Assembly: GCA_022865725.1 (NCBI GenBank)
Contig: JALHTP010000128.1
Coordinates: 1 to 9,847 of the forward strand
Direction of reading: 5' to 3'
From: Methyloceanibacter sp.
GTDB taxonomy: Bacteria; Pseudomonadota; Alphaproteobacteria; Rhizobiales; Methyloligellaceae
DNA length: 9,847 nucleotides
The notes beneath the pieces were generated by a model, which had not been told where the DNA came from, did no database searches, and saw nothing but the letters and a program-made list of their open reading frames with translations. The translations under genes and the position numbers were made by a program. Below are positions 1 through 5,385 of this stretch, piece by piece. Position 1 is the stretch's first letter. Each line of letters starts with the position of its first letter.

Positions 1-495
1 CAGGCCTCCAACGATCAGCTGGAGAAGATCCTCTCTTATATCGACATCGGCAAGAAGGAAGGCGCCAAGCTCTTGACCGGCGGCAAGCGGCTCGCGCTCA
101 ACGGCGAGCTGGCCGAGGGCTATTACATGGAGCCCACGGTGTTCGAGGGCAACAACAAGATGCGCATCTTCCAGGAGGAGATTTTCGGCCCGGTGCTGTC
201 GGTGACGCCCTTCGACGACGAGGACGAGGCGCTTTCCATCGCCAACGACACGCTGTACGGCCTCGGCTCCGGCGTGTGGACCCGCGACATCAACCGCGCC
301 TATCGCATGGGCCGCGGCATCCAGGCCGGCCGGGTGTGGACCAATTGCTACCACCTCTACCCGGCGCATGCGGCCTTCGGCGGCTATAAGAAATCGGGCA
401 TCGGACGCGAGACGCACAAGATGATGCTCGACCATTACCAGCAGACCAAGAACATGCTGGTGAGCTATAGCCCCAAGGCGCTCGGCTTCTTTTAG
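1..495 (+). CDS. Aldehyde dehydrogenase, AldB/ExaC type, C-terminal part (5' end outside window)
   Basis: The first base lies inside the gene, and 164 codons are present before the TAG stop at 493-495. The enzyme oxidises an aldehyde to its acid with NAD(P)+ in the cytoplasm. Visible landmarks are EEIFGPV at codons 59-65 of the fragment, whose Glu and Phe contact the nicotinamide ribose in this superfamily, then GRGIQAGRVWTNCYH, PAHAAFGGYKKSGIGRE and a C-terminus ending LGFF. That tail is typical of the acetaldehyde/ethanol-linked group (E. coli AldB, Pseudomonas ExaC, AcoD), recognised from memory of those sequences. Full proteins are about 500 residues, so the catalytic Cys and general-base Glu lie upstream and cannot be checked. 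A DUF779 gene follows in the same direction, a pairing seen in many bacteria. The substrate is probably a short aliphatic aldehyde, but this is inference. Confidence 0.93.
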   Translation, partial: QASNDQLEKILSYIDIGKKEGAKLLTGGKRLALNGELAEGYYMEPTVFEGNNKMRIFQEEIFGPVLSVTPFDDEDEALSIANDTLYGLGSGVWTRDINRAYRMGRGIQAGRVWTNCYHLYPAHAAFGGYKKSGIGRETHKMMLDHYQQTKNMLVSYSPKALGFF

Positions 496-515
496 AGGCC
501 CGGGGTTCTCGCGGT

Positions 516-609
516 GTCATTCCCGCGCAAGCGGGAATCCAGTAGCCCCAGTGGAGACTATCAACTCCGACAGGGGTTACTGGATCGCCCGGTCAAGCCG
601 GGCGATGAC
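516..609. repeat. Interspersed palindromic repeat, copy 1 (GTCAT...ATGAC)
   Basis: The 94-bp element has inverted ends GTCAT (516-520) and ATGAC (605-609). Near each end is a smaller hairpin: TCCCGC-GCAA-GCGGGA on the left and GCCCGG-TCAA-CCGGGC on the right. The inner arms CCAGTAGCCCC (539-549) and GGGGTTACTGG (573-583) also pair, with one G-T position. The whole could fold as a long stem with two side hairpins. It lies between the aldehyde dehydrogenase stop and the DUF779 ribosome binding site. A related element sits at 5294-5368. Such GTCAT-bounded palindromes are common between genes in Hyphomicrobiales. It may stabilise or attenuate the transcript; this is inferred. Confidence 0.8.
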
Positions 610-622
610 AAGGGTGGTGATG

Positions 623-982
623 ATGGTTGAAAGAGTCCTCGCCACTGACGCCGCGATCGATCTGATCGAGCGCCTGCGCACGAAGCACGGGCCGCTGATG
701 TTCCATCAGTCCGGCGGCTGCTGCGACGGCTCGGCGCCCATGTGCTACCCCGACGGCGAGTTCCGCATCGGCGGCAACGACGTGCATCTCGGCGAGATCG
801 GCGGCTGTCAGGTCTATATGGACGCCGACCAGTTCGACTATTGGAAGCACACCCAGCTCATCATCGACGTGGTGCCGGGCCGCGGCTCGGGCTTCTCGCT
901 GGAAGCGCCGGAGGGGTTGCGCTTCCTGACGCGGAGCCGCGTCTTCACCGACGCCGAGGTGGACGCGCTGGCCGGAGCCTGA
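623..982 (+). CDS. DUF779 family protein next to aldehyde dehydrogenase
   Basis: This 119-residue protein of unknown function carries the family hallmark HQSGGCCDGSAPMC at residues 28-41, giving His28, Cys33, Cys34 and Cys41, plus GGC at 60-62. The Cys/His cluster could bind a metal or do thiol chemistry, but this is inference. DUF779 genes often accompany aldehyde dehydrogenases, and here the dehydrogenase ends 127 bp upstream, so a shared role in aldehyde metabolism is likely. AAGGG at 610-614 lies 8 bases before ATG 623 and 5 before ATG 620, so either may start the protein. Upstream in-frame ATGs at 551 and 605 fall inside the palindromic repeat and would add repeat-encoded residues, so I reject them. 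The TGA stop is 5 bp from the stop of the opposing transporter. There is no signal peptide or membrane segment. Confidence 0.88.
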   Translation: MVERVLATDAAIDLIERLRTKHGPLMFHQSGGCCDGSAPMCYPDGEFRIGGNDVHLGEIGGCQVYMDADQFDYWKHTQLIIDVVPGRGSGFSLEAPEGLRFLTRSRVFTDAEVDALAGA

Positions 983-987
983 ACGCC

Positions 988-2256
988 TTACGGCCAGAGC
1001 GACACAACGACATAGGCGCCCACAACCGTGGCCATCAGCAAGGTCGCGAGCCAGCCTAGGACTTTCAGCCAGAGCGGCAGCCCAAGCGCCGGGTCGGTCT
1101 TGCCGGAGACCGTCAGCATCATCGCCGCCATGATAGGCACCGAGACGACGCCGTTCAGCACCGCGGCCCAGAACAGCATGGCGATCGGATCGATGGAGGT
1201 GGTGGCGAGCGCCGCGCCGCCGAGCGTCGCCGCTCCGATGATCGCGTAGAATCCGAGCGCGCGGCTGGCCGGAAGCTCGAGGCTCCCGCGAATGCCGAAA
1301 GTCTCGGCGACGGCGTAAGCCGCGGAGCCGGCGAGGATCGGCACGGCGAGCAGCCCGGTGCCGATGATGCCGGCGGCAAAGAGCGCAAAAGTCAGCTCGC
1401 CGGCGATCGGCCGCAACGCGTTGGCGGCCTGCGCGGCGGTCTCGATCCTGGTGACGCCGTGGGCGCCCAGCGTCGTGGCGGTGGTGACGATGATGAAGAA
1501 GGCGATGCAGTTGCAGACGAACATCCCGATCCAGGTATCGAGGGCGATGTGCTTGAAGGCGTCCTCGCGCGAGCTCACACCCGCGCGGTATTTGGCGCGA
1601 TGACTGAGACGCGATTCCTCCGCTTCCTGCGAGGCCTGCCAGAAGAACAGATAGGGGCTGATCGTGGTGCCGAAGATCGCCACGACCATCAGCAGGAAAT
1701 CCCGGTCGAGCGAGAGAGACGGCAGAAAGGTGGAGTGCAGGACTTTGCCCCAAGGCACATCGACGGAGAAGGCCGTCGCGACATAGACGAATAGCGTCCA
1801 AGTCAGGAATTTCAGATAGCCCGCATAATTGTGATACGGCACGAGGATCTCGCCCACCAGGCAGACGAGCCCGAACGCCGCGGCGTAGAGCAGCGCCCAG
1901 CCGCCGATCACGAGGCGCAGCACATCGCCCATCGCGGCGAGATCGGCGGCGATGTTGACCGTGTTGGCAACGACCAGCAGCGCGACGAGAAAGAGCAGCA
2001 CGGGCCGCGGTAGTTTGCCGGCGATATTGGCCGCGAGCCCCCGCTTCGTGTGCCAGCCGATCAATCCGCTGATCAGCTGAATCGCCGCCATGGAGGGCAG
2101 CGTCAGTAGCATGATCCAAGTCAGCGAATAGCCGAACTGGGCGCCGGCCTGCGAATAGGTGGCGATACCGCTCGGATCGTCGTCCGCAGCACCTGTGGTC
2201 AGGCCCGGGCCAAGCGCTCCCCAGACCCTCCGCACGATCGTCTTGATGGGCGGCAC
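988..2256 (-). CDS. Nramp-family divalent metal transporter with non-canonical metal site
   Basis: This 422-residue inner-membrane protein has about 11 hydrophobic segments and resembles bacterial Nramp (MntH) proteins throughout. The first helix begins LGPGL and holds ADDDPSGIATYSQAG, where D27-P28-S29-G30 aligns with the canonical DPGN. The helix-6 motif is GTTISPYLFF, so S200-P201-Y202 stands where classical members have Met-Pro-His. Nramp proteins import Mn2+ or Fe2+ with protons, and the Met helps select transition metals; its absence makes the substrate uncertain. The variant recurs in a recognisable DDPSGI clade, so it is not an artefact. The start is GTG at 2256, with GAGG 8 bases upstream (2265-2268). 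The gene is monocistronic and converges with DUF779. A possible promoter is noted at 2275-2303. Family confidence is high and substrate confidence is low. Confidence 0.9.
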   Translation of the reverse strand: MPPIKTIVRRVWGALGPGLTTGAADDDPSGIATYSQAGAQFGYSLTWIMLLTLPSMAAIQLISGLIGWHTKRGLAANIAGKLPRPVLLFLVALLVVANTVNIAADLAAMGDVLRLVIGGWALLYAAAFGLVCLVGEILVPYHNYAGYLKFLTWTLFVYVATAFSVDVPWGKVLHSTFLPSLSLDRDFLLMVVAIFGTTISPYLFFWQASQEAEESRLSHRAKYRAGVSSREDAFKHIALDTWIGMFVCNCIAFFIIVTTATTLGAHGVTRIETAAQAANALRPIAGELTFALFAAGIIGTGLLAVPILAGSAAYAVAETFGIRGSLELPASRALGFYAIIGAATLGGAALATTSIDPIAMLFWAAVLNGVVSVPIMAAMMLTVSGKTDPALGLPLWLKVLGWLATLLMATVVGAYVVVSLWP

Positions 2257-2274
2257 TCAGTCATCCTCGACAAT

Positions 2275-2303
2275 ATTATCGGCCGGCCTTAGCAAGGCGC
2301 CAA
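2275..2303 (-). promoter_or_regulatory. Possible sigma-70-type promoter of the Nramp gene
   Basis: Read on the minus strand, TTGGCG (2303-2298) is followed by a 17-base spacer and GATAAT (2280-2275). These match TTGACA at 4 of 6 positions and TATAAT at 5 of 6. The transcript would begin near 2268, giving a leader of only about a dozen bases that still includes the GAGG ribosome binding site. An imperfect palindrome GGCGCCAATGCGCC overlaps the -35 area. I recognise no clear Fur, Mur or MntR box. Confidence 0.35.
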
Positions 2304-2568
2304 TGCGCCAACGGGCAGGCACCGGCACGCAACAGTATAGCGCGCCGCTCTCGAAAGTACGGATAACGGATTTATCGTCGGCTATCGCGCGGCGGCGAAG
2401 ACCTTCATCGCCGGCCTGACAGGAACAGATCGACGTTTCGCAGCCAAGACGGTAGCGCGCTAGATTTCGCGGTCCTGGATCTGACCGGCTTCGCGGGCTT
2501 CGTCTCCTCAGCCTGCGTGACTTCCGGAGCGGCTTTCGTCTCTTGCAAGCAGTTGGGGCCTTTGCCCT
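2304..2568. other. Gene-free stretch between the Nramp leader and the broken secreted-protein gene
   Basis: With its flanks, about 310 bases between the Nramp start (2256) and the hairpin at 2569 have no convincing gene. A minus-strand open frame (2405-2650) gives an Ala/Glu/Lys/Pro-rich peptide, but it begins inside the neighbouring gene in another frame, has no ribosome binding site and resembles nothing I know. No repeat, tRNA or riboswitch fold is apparent. Confidence 0.5.
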
Positions 2569-2601
2569 CCGACACGCCAGCCTTCAGGGCTGACGTGCCG
2601 G
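2569..2601 (-). terminator. Strong hairpin overlapping the stop of the secreted-protein gene
   Basis: On the minus strand, CCGGCACGTCAGCC (2601-2588) is followed by the 5-base loop CTGAA and then GGCTGGCGTGTCGG (2582-2569). All 14 positions pair in the minus-strand RNA, two of them as G-U wobbles; in the plus-strand RNA those two would be A-C mismatches. This asymmetry says the structure serves minus-strand transcripts. The loop includes part of the TGA stop (2586-2584). There is no U-tract, so it may act as a Rho-linked 3' stabiliser rather than a classical intrinsic terminator. Confidence 0.55.
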
Positions 2602-3144
2602 GGCCACAAAAGGGTTGGTTTCGACCCCTCGACTGTTTTTCTCCACGCATTTGTCCAGCCGGTCGAACGCGACCGTGCTCTGGTCGAGCGGGACGCGGAT
2701 TGTCGCGCCCGCCGCCACCACATTCAAGGCGCTTGCCGTACGAAGGCCCGCGGCGAATTTCTTGTCCGTGACGTCCATCGAGACCGAGTTCGGCTCTGCG
2801 GCGACCTCTGTGTCGAAGCTGAGCGGTCCAAGGTTCATCTTCACGGCATATTGCTTACCGCGATCGAGCTTCCAGTTCGGCGATTCGAGCTCGAGAGTCA
2901 GGCCGTCGCTGGTGTGCACGAAACTCGCCACGATGCCGTCTTGCAGGGGGCGGTTGATGGCGCAGCGCTCGAATTTGTCGGCCTTGAAAATGGCCTAGAT
3001 CTCCCAGGGCCCGATATTTTCCGACTTGCTCTCCTCGGCGGCGAGCGCCACCGCCGGCAAAGCGACAGAACCGACCGCAAACGCAGCCAGCCATGCACTC
3101 TTTCGGATGTTACGCGCAGGCGAGGTTCCGGTCTTAGCAGTCAT
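2584..3144 (-). pseudogene. Secreted protein of unknown function interrupted by an in-frame TAG
   Basis: One reading frame runs from ATG 3144 to TGA 2586-2584 (186 codons) but is broken by TAG at 2997-2995. Before the stop there is a signal peptide: basic NIRK, a hydrophobic LAAFAVGSVALPAV core and likely cleavage after ALA, followed by AEESKSENIGPWEI. After the stop the same frame continues AIFKADKFERCAINRPL, then a beta-rich body and Cys near DKCVEKNSR, ending NPFVAPARQP. The GPWEI...F.RCAINR...CV pattern resembles small periplasmic proteins of unknown role in Hyphomicrobiales (from memory, untested). A single base change explains the TAG, and nothing else is damaged, so the lesion is recent or a sequencing error. 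Restart at GTG 2931 would give 115 residues without a signal peptide. An ATG at 3180 is also in frame, but 3144 gives a better signal peptide. No strong ribosome binding site is visible. Confidence 0.7.
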
Positions 3145-3177
3145 TGCTCTGACCCCCGTCGATGGTGTTGGAAGACG

Positions 3178-3205
3178 CAACGCGTTGTAATGAAGGTAAA
3201 ACGCG
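3178..3205. other. Palindromes between the DUF4112 and secreted-protein genes
   Basis: The 10-bp perfect palindrome CAACGCGTTG (3178-3187) overlaps a second inverted pair, CGCGTT (3181-3186) and AACGCG (3200-3205). They lie downstream of the DUF4112 stop and upstream of the secreted-protein start, so they could be an operator or a weak terminator stem. There is no T-tract. Confidence 0.3.
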
Positions 3206-3216
3206 GCAGCCTTGCG

Positions 3217-3693
3217 CTAGTTCCGCTTAAGACGCGGGCGAACCGTGCTCGCCTTCGCGGATTGGGGGTGCAGATGCTCTTCCAGGAGCCGCGCGTTCTT
3301 GCGGTTGGCCTTGAACACGAAATCGAAAAGATCGCCGACGAAGGGAATGGCGCCGACCACGAAATCCACGCCGACATTGCCGAGCATGCGCGTCAACATG
3401 AGCTTCGAGGCGCCGGTCTGCCAGGCATGGTGGACGATCAGCAGCGCAATGGCGCTGGTGAGCAAATCGCCCAGGCCAGGAAAGAGACCAAGCACCGAGT
3501 CCATGCCGAAGCGAAGCTTGGTGCCGGGCACGCCGAAGCGGTCGTCCATCATGCTGGCGAGCCACTTCACCTGGGCGAGCCGCTCCTCGTGGCTCATCCC
3601 GGCGGTGAGATCGTGGAGATACTCCGCCGATGCTCGTCCGCGCGCCCACGCGCTCTGCCCGCTCAGGCCAAAAGTCTCCGTTCGACCGGTCAT
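3217..3693 (-). CDS. DUF4112 domain membrane protein
   Basis: This 158-residue protein belongs to the DUF4112 family of unknown function. The domain spans about residues 45-140: DDRFGVPGTKLRFGMDSVLGLFPGLGD, a hydrophobic stretch (TSAIALLIVHHA), then RMLGNVGVDFVVGAIPFVGDLFDFVFKANRKN. Two similar turns, GLFPGLGDLL (69-78) and GAIPFVGDLF (114-123), suggest two related membrane-associated hairpins. The N-terminus is soluble and the C-terminus is basic. The start is ATG 3693, because AAGGAG lies 4 bases upstream (3698-3703). An in-frame GTG at 3711 lies upstream of that site and has no Shine-Dalgarno of its own, so it is rejected. The secreted-protein gene follows on the same strand, and the disulfide reductase is divergent across 231 bp. 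The biochemical role is unknown. Confidence 0.88.
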   Translation of the reverse strand: MTGRTETFGLSGQSAWARGRASAEYLHDLTAGMSHEERLAQVKWLASMMDDRFGVPGTKLRFGMDSVLGLFPGLGDLLTSAIALLIVHHAWQTGASKLMLTRMLGNVGVDFVVGAIPFVGDLFDFVFKANRKNARLLEEHLHPQSAKASTVRPRLKRN

Positions 3694-3924
3694 TGTGCTC
3701 CTTCGCCTCACATCTTGTCCGCGCCGGATATGGTGACTTGGCGCCCAGCATCAAGGCCTGAGCCGAACGCGCGCTGACCCTCCGCCATTCCAGGTGCTCC
3801 ACGCGCCGGCCATCACGCGCCCTCACGCGTCCTCTCCGGATTGTGTTCGGAACTGCTCGCATTGTGGCTGGCGTCTCTCTTCGCCTCCCCCGACAATCGA
3901 GTTGTTGAAGAGACGAAAAGCCAG

Positions 3925-5274
3925 ATGCAACGCGAGACATGCGACGTTCTCATCATCGGCGGCGGCAACGCCGGGTTCGGCGTCACCGTGCCGACCCGCG
4001 CCGCCGGAATGAAGGTCGTCATGGTCGAGGCGCGCGATCTCGGCGGCACCTGTCCGAACCGGGGCTGCACGCCGAAAAAGGTGCTGGTCGCGGCGGCGCA
4101 TGCGCTGCATGAGATCGGCCAGGCGCATGTCCACTGCATCAGCGTAGGCAAGCCGGTGCTCGACTGGGGCGCCCTGATCGACCGCGAGAAGGAGTTGATC
4201 AGCGGCATCCCGGACTCCCTTGCCGAGACTCTGGAGACCCGCGGCGTCGAGTTCATCCGCGACCGCGCGAAATTCGTGGGCGCGAACGAGGTCGAGGCAG
4301 GCCGGCGCCGCATCGAGGCGAAGCACATCGTCATCGCCACGGGCTCCAAGCCAAGGCCGCTCCCGATCGAAGGCGCGGAGCTGATGATCACCTCCGACGA
4401 GGTCTTGAGCGAGCGGGAGCGGCCGCAAAGCGTGGTGTTTATCGGCGGCGGCGTCATCGCGCTCGAATTCGGCCATGTCTATGCCCGCGCAGGCACCAAA
4501 GTGACCATTCTCGAAGTTCTGCCGCGGCTCCTGCCCGCGCTCGACGAGGACGCGGTCGAAGAGGTGCGCAAGGAGAGCGAGCGGATCGGTATCAAGGTGC
4601 ATCCCGGCGTCACGGTGCGGCGGGTGGAGACGGCGGGCGGGCGGCTCCGTACAATCTTCGAGGACGGCGGCAAGGAGCACGCGGTCGAGAGCGACCGGGT
4701 GGTCAACGGCGCCGGCCGCATCGCCAATGTCGCCGAGATCGACCTCGATGCGGGCAAAATCGCCCATGACGGCTTCCGCATCGCCGTCGACGATTACCTC
4801 CGCTCGAAAACCAACCCTGCCGTCTATGTGTGCGGTGACGTGACCGCCTCGCCGCAGCTCTCTCCCGTCGCCACCTATGAAGGGCGCCTGGTCGGCCGCA
4901 ACATCGTCGAGGGCGCCAAGCACAAGCCCGACTACGCGGGCCTTCCCTCCTCGGTCTACACGGTGCCGGCTCTGGCGACTGTCGGCCTCTCCGAGGCCAA
5001 GGCCAAGGAGCAGGGGCTGAAAACCCGCGTTCAGGTCAACGACATGGAATATTGGTTCTCGACCAGGACCTTCGCCGAGACGGTGGCATGGTCCAAGATC
5101 ATCGTCGAGGAGGACACCGACCGCGTCGTCGGCGCGCATCTCGTCGGCCATGCCGGCGAGGAGCTCATCAATGTGTTCGGGCTTGCCATGAAGCACGGGA
5201 TCACGGCGACCGAGATCCGCGACTTCGTGTACGCCTATCCGACCTTCTCAGCCGACATCAAGTCCATGCTGTAG
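3925..5274 (+). CDS. Class-I pyridine nucleotide-disulfide oxidoreductase lacking the His-Glu dyad
   Basis: This 449-residue cytoplasmic flavoprotein belongs to the glutathione/mercuric/dihydrolipoamide reductase superfamily and has the usual length. Domains in order: FAD Rossmann motif GGGNAGFG (12-19) with Glu35 at the end of strand 2; the redox disulfide GGTCPNRGC (Cys43 and Cys48); a second Rossmann motif beginning FIGGGVIALEFG and followed by VTILE, whose acidic end favours NAD(H) over NADP(H); the FAD motif VYVCGDVT; and the dimerisation domain. Near the C-terminus, where related enzymes have HPTxxE, it reads YPTFSA, with Tyr438 for His and Ala443 for Glu. MerA also lacks this His, but the MerA terminal Cys pair and N-terminal domain are absent here. 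The substrate is unknown. ATG 3925 begins the protein just before the first beta strand; an upstream TTG at 3841 would add an unlikely 28 residues. The ribosome binding site is weak. Confidence 0.87.
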   Translation: MQRETCDVLIIGGGNAGFGVTVPTRAAGMKVVMVEARDLGGTCPNRGCTPKKVLVAAAHALHEIGQAHVHCISVGKPVLDWGALIDREKELISGIPDSLAETLETRGVEFIRDRAKFVGANEVEAGRRRIEAKHIVIATGSKPRPLPIEGAELMITSDEVLSERERPQSVVFIGGGVIALEFGHVYARAGTKVTILEVLPRLLPALDEDAVEEVRKESERIGIKVHPGVTVRRVETAGGRLRTIFEDGGKEHAVESDRVVNGAGRIANVAEIDLDAGKIAHDGFRIAVDDYLRSKTNPAVYVCGDVTASPQLSPVATYEGRLVGRNIVEGAKHKPDYAGLPSSVYTVPALATVGLSEAKAKEQGLKTRVQVNDMEYWFSTRTFAETVAWSKIIVEEDTDRVVGAHLVGHAGEELINVFGLAMKHGITATEIRDFVYAYPTFSADIKSML

Positions 5275-5293
5275 GGCGGATCACTCCCCTAGC

Positions 5294-5368
5294 GTCATAC
5301 CGGCGAATGCCGGTATCCAGAAAATAAGCGCGCATTTACAGCTGGATTCCGGCTTCCGCCCGAATGAC
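5294..5368. repeat. Interspersed palindromic repeat, copy 2 (GTCAT...ATGAC)
   Basis: This 75-bp element is bounded by GTCAT (5294-5298) and ATGAC (5364-5368). The left arm holds the perfect hairpin ACCGGC-GAAT-GCCGGT (5299-5314). ATCCAG (5315-5320) pairs with CTGGAT (5342-5347), and the right sub-hairpin is degenerate. It has the same architecture as the copy at 516-609, with different stem sequences. It lies between two convergent genes, so it could terminate both transcripts; this is inferred. Confidence 0.75.
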
Positions 5369-5385
5369 GGAGATGAGGCTTGCGG

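Noticed and set aside
593..2119. Long minus-strand open frame (508 codons) over DUF779 and the Nramp gene
   Set aside because: It is a frame shadow: the Nramp frame on the same strand shows clear family motifs and helices, while this translation is Arg/Ala-rich with no motif.
2405..2650. Possible C-terminal extension or separate Lys/Glu/Pro-rich small gene
   Set aside because: It is in another frame from the secreted-protein gene, which ends naturally at a stop inside a strong hairpin; there is no ribosome binding site.
2851..3777. Long plus-strand open frame (308 codons) over the secreted-protein and DUF4112 genes
   Set aside because: It is antisense to the recognisable DUF4112 domain; it arises from GC-rich third positions and has no family resemblance.
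3841..3924. Upstream TTG start and hydrophobic N-terminal extension (ELLALWLASLF) of the disulfide reductase, suggesting a signal peptide
   Set aside because: Class-I reductases are cytoplasmic and start just before the FAD motif; ATG 3925 does that. A short hydrophobic run after a TTG is weak evidence.
3823..5196. Long minus-strand open frame (457 codons) opposite the disulfide reductase
   Set aside because: The plus strand has both Rossmann motifs and the redox disulfide; the antisense product is His/Asp/Arg-rich noise.
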